Part shown: piece by piece, positions 5,490 to 10,278 of the stretch
Layout of the letters: every line of letters starts with the position of its first letter
How positions within the stretch are numbered: position 1 is the stretch's first letter
Assembly: GCA_019677205.1 (NCBI GenBank)
Contig: JAAMXY010000550.1
Location: 21,257 to 31,534 of the forward strand
DNA length: 10,278 bases
Source: Pinguiococcus pyrenoidosus
Lineage: Eukaryota > Sar > Pinguiophyceae > Pinguiochrysidales > Pinguiochrysidaceae
Direction of reading: 5' to 3'
Program-made: the position numbers and the translations under genes
The notes under the pieces: model-generated
Databases searched by the model: none
Seen by the model: only the letters and a program-made list of their open reading frames with translations
Told to the model about the DNA's origin: nothing

Positions 5490-7266
5490 ATGGACGCGGA
5501 CCTTCTGTCCGAGCTTCACGCTCTTCAGCAGTCCTGCCCAACCGAATACGACATCATGCTGCGCAGCTCTCTGGAGGAGAGAATGAAAAAGGCGGACGAG
5601 GTGCGTCTGTACTCCAAAGCTTTGCTTAGTTGGGTCGTCTGAGGCTGAGCATGTCCTGCCTCAGGTCCAGAGAGCGCTGCAAGCTGCCTGCGAGAAGCAG
5701 AAGCGCGCATCTGTAGTCTTGGCGACAGTGGCAAAACGCCTTGAAGATGGCGATCTCAAGCGGAAAGCACAAACACCGGAAACCCCTGCACAGTCGAGCA
5801 CGAAGTCCGAAGATCTTGGGCGAAGGCCGTCCAGCTCCGCTGACAAAGACGCCGCTGACTTGCAGAACGTGCTATTCAACGTGGTGTCCGACGTGGAGAT
5901 TGGCATCCTCACGCGAAAGCTCTCGCAGACGGAGGCTGAGCTCGAAAGGTCGCGCTCCGAGCTTCGGGTTGGCAAGAAGCGCTTTCAAGACGACCTGGAC
6001 AACTTGCGCAGCTTCATGAAGCTGGAGCACGAGTCGGCCTTGGAGGGTGCCGCTGCAGACCAAGCAAAGCTCCGAGAGGAGAACGAAGGCCTCAGGCATC
6101 AAGCGCGCCAACTTGAGGAGGAGAAGCAAGGTCTGCAGGAGCAAGTGAAGACGATGGAGAGGGGCGCCAAGGCGCATGAGGACGAGGCGGAGCGCTCCTT
6201 GGCGGCCGAAGCGGGCCGAGCCACCGAGCTCCAGCATCAGTGCGAAGCTTTGAAGTCGCAGGTCAGGGAAATGTCTCAGAACGAGGCAGCAGCACAGCAA
6301 GAGATGGACGCTCTACGCGCTGAAGTAGCTCAGCTGAGACATGACGGCGAGCAGCGGGAAGCCGCGCTGGCACAGCACTGCCAGCTGGAGGGATCCCACA
6401 ATCAGAGGATTGCCGAGCTCTCTACGGCTCTGCAGGAGAAGACCGTGGCCTTGGAGCAGCTGAAGGAAGACCTGGAGGCCTTGCAGAAAGCGAATGAATC
6501 TCAGCGTGACGCCGCGCAGAGCTCCGAGGTGGAGCACATCTCCAAGACGGAGTCTTTGCAGGAGAAATTGAGTCAACTGGAGGGCTCCCTAGGCGCCCAG
6601 AAATCCCAGACGGAGGAAACGGAGCGGCGTCTCGCCAAGGCAGTGGAGGAAAGAGACGCCTTGACAAACTCTGTAGCTGACCTGGAGGAAAGACTCGATG
6701 ATAAGGCCACTGCCATTGGGGAGATGGAGAGGCGCATGGCTAGCATGGAAGTCGCCGAAGCCTCCTGGCGGAACTCCTTGCAATCCTTCCTGCCGGAATC
6801 GGAGGGCCTGGCGATGGAGCAGTTGGGCGAAGCCCTGAGCTGCTATCTGCAGGATGTCCACAGGGACGGGGACGACAAAGAGGCAGAGCTGGCGGCAGCT
6901 CGCCAGGACCTGAAAGGGGCAAATCACCTCGTGAACGCGCTTCGCAGTGAGATGCAGGAGAGGGACTCTGACCTCACCGCGGCGCTACAAGACCTGAAGG
7001 ACGCCAACTCGGTGATGGAAGAGCAGGAAAGCTTTCTGAAGCAGCGGGACCAACGGATTGCGGAGCTCAAGGGGGAGCTTGAGAAGGTGCGCGATGGGAA
7101 GCAGGGTCCAACTCGGGAAAGGAAACGGCAGCAGCCGAAGGACTCGAGGCAAGTGCTGGCGGAGCTTACCAGCTTGCTGGACGAGATGAACAAGACCGTT
7201 GACGTCATTGATCTGACGCCGTCGGTGGTGCAAAAGTCACACGAGGCTTGCGGAGCGCAAGACTGA
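5490..7266 (+). CDS. Long coiled-coil protein with C-terminal SIM-like motif (two exons)
   Basis: Exons 5490-5600 and 5665-7266 join in phase 0 to give 570 residues. I do not recognise the family. Exon 1 starts M-D-A-D-L-L-S-E-L-H-A-L-Q-Q and ends M-K-K-A-D-E. Exon 2 continues V-Q-R-A-L-Q-A-A-C-E-K. Residues ~65-100 are a Ser/Thr/Pro-rich linker. Residues ~103-540 are almost continuous heptad coiled coil rich in E, Q, L, A and R, with few prolines. The tail has V-D-V-I-D-L-T-P (549-556), a classic SUMO-interacting motif, and ends in A-C-G-A-Q-D. A 28-residue duplication (A-x-Q-D-L-K-x-A-N) lies in the distal coiled coil. There is no signal peptide or membrane segment. A golgin, centrosomal, kinetochore or nuclear scaffold role are all possible; sequence alone does not decide. 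Confidence 0.82.
5601..5664 (+). other. Intron of the SIM-tailed coiled-coil gene (64 bp)
   Basis: Donor is GACGAG|GTGCGT and acceptor is TGCCTCAG|GTCCAG, phase 0. Reading through gives a stop at 5640, while splicing links M-K-K-A-D-E to V-Q-R-A-L-Q-A-A in one helix. Confidence 0.85.
6898..7065 (+). repeat. 84-bp (28-residue) internal duplication in the coiled coil
   Basis: GACCTGAA occurs at 6907 and 6991, exactly 84 bp apart, within two diverged copies encoding A-R-Q-D-L-K-G-A-N and A-L-Q-D-L-K-D-A-N, each ending ~20 residues later in R-D. 28 residues equal four heptads, so the register of the coiled coil is kept. Confidence 0.65.
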
Positions 7267-7400
7267 AGAGCTCGGAAACCGCCACCACACTTCTCCGAGT
7301 TCCCGAGCTGTGCCATGCGGCCAATTTCACACAAGGCTAGAGGACCCTGTGCAGACGCACCGCTGGTGTGTCTCTAAGCAACCTGGCTTTCTTCATTGGT
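7267..7400. other. Convergent 3' region between coiled-coil gene and HisRS
   Basis: 134 bp between two facing stop codons. It must contain both 3' UTRs or their overlap. An imperfect inverted repeat, AGCTCGG near 7269 with CCGAGCT near 7304, could form a hairpin. No AATAAA is present. Confidence 0.5.
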
Positions 7401-9196
7401 TTATGCCGCGGCCGCAACTTTCTCTGCAAGCTCGCCTATGGGCACGTCTTCCTGATCTCCCGTCTCCATGTTCTTCACGCGGACGAGGCCGGATGCCCAC
7501 TCCTCCGGCGCAATCATGATGACCAGCCTCGCGCCGAGGCGATCGGCGTCCCGGAAAGCCTTCTTCGGCTTCTTCGGCTCCAGCGCTACGTCTACGGTGA
7601 AGCCCTCCTTGACACCTTTCTCCGCCTTCATGCCTCTCAGGATGCTTGCAATCGACGCCGCCGCGTCAAGCTGCTCTTCCTCGAAAGCGAAGATGTACGC
7701 GTCGACGCGAGGCATCAGGTCCTCCGTCGTGGGCAAGAGCTTCCTCTCCTTGAGCAGCTCCACGATGACCGCGTCCCCGAAGCCGAAGCCCACGGCGGGC
7801 ATGGGCTCCGCGCCGAACATCTTGAGCAGGTTGTTGTACCTGCCACCTCCGCAGATCGCACGGAGCTCGCCCTTCCTGTCGAAGGCCTCGAAGACTGTCG
7901 AGGTGTAGTAGGCTAGTCCACGTACAACCGATGCGTCGAGAATGAGCCAGTCCGCCAGTCCCGCCGCCGCGCCCTTCTGGAAGAGCAGCTCCAGCTCGGC
8001 CACCGCCGCCGAGTCGGCGCCGAGCGTCGCCTTGAGATCGTCGATCGACTTGGCCCCGAGCGTATCCAGCAGCAGCTGGAGGCTATCTCCGGAGATGCCA
8101 AGCTTCTCCAAGTCGTCCTGAATGACCTCCACTTCCACCTTGTCGAGCTTGTCGATGAGCACCGCCGCCCGGGCGTGCAGGTCCTCGGGAACTCCCAGCT
8201 TGTTCAGCACTTCGTTGAGGCAAGAGCGGGAGTTGATCTTGATGCCCACGTCCTCGGGACCGAGGCCAACGCTGCGGAAGAAGTACACGATCGAGCTGAG
8301 CAGCTCCACTTCCGCCGCGATGCCCGGCTCTCCCCAGATGTCCATGTTCCACTGGTAGTGCTCCCGACGCCGGCCTCTCGTGGTCCGCTCATATCTACAC
8401 TCCACCGTTCGAAACGAAGCGAGACGCATACGTTACAAGAGAAATGACTTGGTAGAAACGAAATGGTGTGGTAGAAACAAAAAGGATGCGCAAGGCTTGC
8501 CAGAGGTCTCACCTCCAGCACTGCGGGATGGAAAACCACTTCAGCGGCAGCGTGAGCGCCTTTCGCTTGGTGAGCACCATGCGCGCCAAGGTGGGCGTCA
8601 TCTCGGGCCTCAGGGTGACTCTGCGACCTCCCTTGTCCTCGAAGTTGAACAGCTGCTGCGTCACCTCCTCTCCGGCTTTCCGCACGTAGAGCTGCTCGTT
8701 CTCAAGCACCGGGGCGTCATACTCGACGAAGTTATGCGCCAATGCCGCGCTCTTCATCCGCTCAAACAGCCAATTCTGCAGCAGCATATCATCCGGCTAC
8801 AGTGAAACCATTGAGAAATGGTCAGCAAGGAAAGAACAGGAAAAAAAAAGGCCGCATTTCACGGCACTGCAAAGGCACTCACGAAGAAGTCTCGAGTGCC
8901 TCGAGGAGGTTTAAGGTCCAATGCCTCGTCTTGCTCCGCACTTCCGCCCTCGCTCTGGGCCACCGCGGCAGATCCACGACCTCCAGCGGCTTCGCTGAAG
9001 AGAGTGGTGGAAATGGCGCGCGTGCGGAGCACCTGGAAGCCTAAAGGACAGACGGAACAGCGGCTGAGGCTGCCACGGCGCCTTGCGTCAGCTGACGGGG
9101 CGGCAGAGGCGCACCTTGCGCCACGCCGCGGCTTCGCAGGAAGAGGGGCACGCCAAAGGTGCCGAGAGCCATGGTCAGGCAGAGTCGAGGCCACAT
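7401..9196 (-). CDS. Histidyl-tRNA synthetase, organellar (plant) type, four exons
   Basis: Class II enzyme that charges tRNA-His with histidine. Exons 9196-9115, 9040-8883, 8796-8513 and 8394-7401 join to 505 residues, with matching phases at each junction (1, 0, 2). Residues 1-~60 are a presequence ([11 protein letters not shown], then [10 protein letters not shown]). The catalytic domain then shows [12 protein letters not shown] (73-84), E-Y-D-A-P-V-L-E (105-112), T-L-R-P-E-M-T (141-147), motif 2 [13 protein letters not shown] (175-187), histidine-binding [12 protein letters not shown] (333-344), G-G-G-R-Y (357-361) and G-F-G-F-G-D (377-382). Residues ~395-505 are the anticodon-binding domain. 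R-G-L-A-Y-Y-T rather than G-L-D-Y-Y-T and the D-A-V-I-V-E-L-L stretch fit plant organellar HisRS, so plastid and/or mitochondrial import is likely. The frame of exon 2 has no ATG, so the first exon in another frame is required. M9 is an alternative start. Confidence 0.93.
8395..8512 (-). other. HisRS intron 3 (118 bp)
   Basis: Minus-strand donor is TGGAG|GTGAGA and acceptor is AGTGTAG|ATATGAG, phase 2. The split arginine of motif 2 is rebuilt: C-W-R / Y-E-R-T-T-R-G. Confidence 0.92.
8797..8882 (-). other. HisRS intron 2 (86 bp)
   Basis: Minus-strand donor is TTCTTC|GTGAGT and acceptor is CACTGTAG|CCGGAT, phase 0. It has a T-rich tract and a GCTGAC branch-point-like sequence. Splicing yields G-T-R-D-F-F-P-D-D-M. 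Confidence 0.93.
9041..9114 (-). other. HisRS intron 1 (74 bp)
   Basis: Minus-strand donor is GCGCAAG|GTGCGC and acceptor is GTCCTTTAG|GCTTCC, phase 1, with CAGCTGAC as a branch-point candidate. It joins a start-codon exon to a downstream frame that has no methionine of its own and that would otherwise lack a start. Confidence 0.82.
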
Positions 9197-9743
9197 GGCG
9201 AAGCTCCGTGAAGACGCTCTGCTCTCTTCGACGCAGCAGCTCTGCGTCAGCTTTTCCGCTCTACCATTTTAGCGGTTGTGTCAATATATAGTTGTGCATC
9301 ACTCTACATGATATTTTATTGGATAATGTAAATATATAATGGATACTATGAAACCGTCTTTATGGTTTGAAGCAGTACCTGCGGGCGCTCTTGAAGTTGG
9401 CGCTTCCTACCTTCATTACCCCCTCATAACCCCTCGGCTGGTTGGTCATCCCATCCCCCTTTGAAGAGGCTCTTGCGCCACATCTTGTTGTCCCATGGTG
9501 GGTGGAAATATTTGCAAAGGCGGGGGAAGCATCCGACCCCTCGAGGATAAGCAAAAGCAGCCATGACGCGAGACGCCCGAACAGGCTGCGGACACGGCCC
9601 AAACACAAGTTGGCACCACCATCCGTTGACTCCTCTTTTCCGTCTCGAGAAACGTGGCCTTGCGCGACAGGAAAAAAAGAAAAACAACTTTGCAAGGGAA
9701 GCAGGGAACCCCTTAAGAAGGTGTCTGAAAGCGAAAGCTGCGC
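9197..9743. other. Intergenic region upstream of HisRS and downstream of the TrhO-like gene
   Basis: About 550 bp. The part next to HisRS (9260-9355) is AT-rich and promoter-like. The part 9360-9743 has short open frames on both strands (for example minus 9687-9424 and plus 9442-9792), but none shows a recognisable motif. It most simply holds the 3' UTR of the TrhO-like gene, or a further exon that I cannot define. Confidence 0.5.
9284..9322 (-). promoter_or_regulatory. Candidate CCAAT and TATA elements of HisRS
   Basis: On the minus strand CCAAT lies at 9322-9318 and TATATA at 9290-9285, about 120 and 90 bases before the HisRS ATG, inside an AT-rich block. The order and spacing suit a core promoter, but AT-rich DNA gives such matches easily. 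Confidence 0.35.
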
Positions 9744-10278
9744 TTACTGCGGATCAGCTTCGTCTATTCGACTCCGCTTCTCTACGTCGTGATCTGCTGT
9801 GTCATCCCGGCCTGGTGCCCTCTCCCGCTTCTCAGCCTTGCTTTCTGAGGTCGGGTCAACTACCGCGCGTCTATCAAAGAAGAAGTTCTCGCCTTCAAAA
9901 GTCGAATCGACATCTTCAGCCTCGGCCCACCGTTCGTAGCCGATGATCCCATGCTCCAGCCTCTTGACGTTCTTCAGCCCGAGCTTCTGCTTCATGTACG
10001 CCCCGACCTGCACAGAGAAGTAAGCAGCTATACGCGGCAGACCCCACCAAAAGCACGCTACAGTGCAGAGCAAGAGGCCCACTTACCTTGACGCAACGGA
10101 TACCCTGCGTAGATCAAAAGGACAGATACCCCCCCACACACCCCCAATACACAAGAAGCAAGAAAAGGAAATGCATGAGCTGCGAGCTTTTCACGCAACT
10201 GCCGGCGCAGAAAGGCTTGGGCGTACCCCGGTGCAATAGATGTATACGGGCGTGTCGGGCTGCTCCCTGGCCTTCTCC
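9744..10278 (-). CDS. TrhO/UPF0176-type rhodanese-domain protein, C-terminal part (three exons seen)
   Basis: TrhO proteins use a rhodanese cysteine to hydroxylate uridine 34 of tRNAs in bacteria; eukaryotic relatives (TSTD2-like) are less studied. Exon 10278-10227 (continuing outside the window) gives E-K-A-R-E-Q-P-D-T-P-V-Y-I-Y-C-T-G. An 18-nt exon, 10104-10087, gives G-I-R-C-V-K. Exon 10007-9744 gives V-G-A-Y-M-K-Q-K-L-G-L and the family signatures L-E-H-G-I-I-G-Y and F-E-G-E-N-F-F-F-D-R-R. Together they form the loop C-T-G-G-I-R-C typical of TrhO, with the first cysteine the expected catalytic residue. All junctions are GT-AG, phase 0. After V-V-D-P the protein ends in a charged tail of ~35 residues with basic patches (K-R-E-R, E-K-R-S-R), and lacks the C-terminal cysteine cluster of bacterial TrhO. 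The stop overlaps a donor-like A|GTAAGC, so another exon cannot be excluded. Confidence 0.82.
10008..10086 (-). other. Intron after the microexon (79 bp)
   Basis: Minus-strand donor is GTCAAG|GTAAGT (perfect consensus) and acceptor is CTCTGTGCAG|GTCGGG, phase 0. Confidence 0.88.
10087..10104 (-). other. 18-nt microexon encoding G-I-R-C-V-K
   Basis: Flanked by CTACGCAG on its 5' side and GTAAGT on its 3' side. Its six residues are exactly those needed to complete the rhodanese loop between C-T-G and V-G-A-Y-M. Confidence 0.85.
10105..10226 (-). other. Intron before the microexon (122 bp)
   Basis: Minus-strand donor is ACCGGG|GTACGC and acceptor is TCTACGCAG|GGTATC, phase 0. The transcribed strand carries a G-rich run (GGGGTGTGTGGGGGGG) about 30 bases before the acceptor. 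Confidence 0.85.

Noticed and set aside
5872-6927. Leu-rich minus-strand open frames
   Set aside because: They are antisense to the plus-strand coiled-coil exon: the Gln/Glu/Lys codons read backwards as Leu/Phe.
7269-7311. Hairpin terminator between the convergent genes
   Set aside because: Factor-independent terminators do not apply to nuclear eukaryotic genes, and the stem is short and imperfect with a long loop.
7368-8447. Plus-strand open frames across HisRS
   Set aside because: They are shadows of the minus-strand HisRS coding exon, which carries clear class II motifs.
9442-9946. Plus-strand open frames of 116 and 127 residues
   Set aside because: No recognisable domain; biased composition; the second overlaps the real TrhO-like exon on the other strand.

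Overview
The window looks like nuclear DNA of a gene-dense, GC-rich unicellular eukaryote, most likely an alga. The genes carry short GT-AG spliceosomal introns (50-161 bp), intergenic promoters are distinctly AT-richer than the exons, and microsatellites sit inside introns. Two genes point to a plastid-bearing lineage: a histidyl-tRNA synthetase of the plant organellar type with an N-terminal presequence on its own exon, and a dephospho-CoA kinase fusion that starts with a signal-peptide-like segment ending in S-A-A-L-R-P-P, reminiscent of bipartite targeting signals in algae with complex plastids. I cannot name the species. Cryptophyte, haptophyte or stramenopile are all possible, and this assignment is inference.

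Layout, left to right. (1) 1-467, plus strand: the last two exons of PCNA, the replication sliding clamp, preceded by an intron with a 22-bp CT-rich tandem repeat. (2) 732-2471, plus: an intronless two-domain enzyme, dephospho-CoA kinase (CoaE) fused to a HAD phosphatase resembling YigB/FMN phosphatases. (3) 5080-2486, minus, four exons: a 757-residue coiled-coil protein ending in a predicted C1q/TNF-like beta domain. Its stop codon lies only 14 bp from the stop of gene 2. (4) A head-to-head intergenic region of about 410 bp with an AT-rich core and an E2F-like TTTGGCGGG site. (5) 5490-7266, plus, two exons: a 570-residue coiled-coil protein with a C-terminal SUMO-interaction-like motif. (6) 9196-7401, minus, four exons: organellar-type histidyl-tRNA synthetase. 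(7) 10278-9744, minus, partial: a TrhO/UPF0176-type rhodanese protein whose active-site loop is split over three exons, including an 18-nt microexon.

The genes do not form an operon-like pathway. PCNA, the E2F-like site and the two coiled-coil genes hint at a cell-cycle or cytoskeletal flavour. HisRS and the TrhO-like protein both concern tRNA. The CoaE fusion is CoA metabolism. The most unusual points are the CoaE-HAD fusion, the coiled-coil plus jelly-roll protein, and the microexon in the rhodanese active site. I found no CRISPR, mobile element, tRNA or rRNA.
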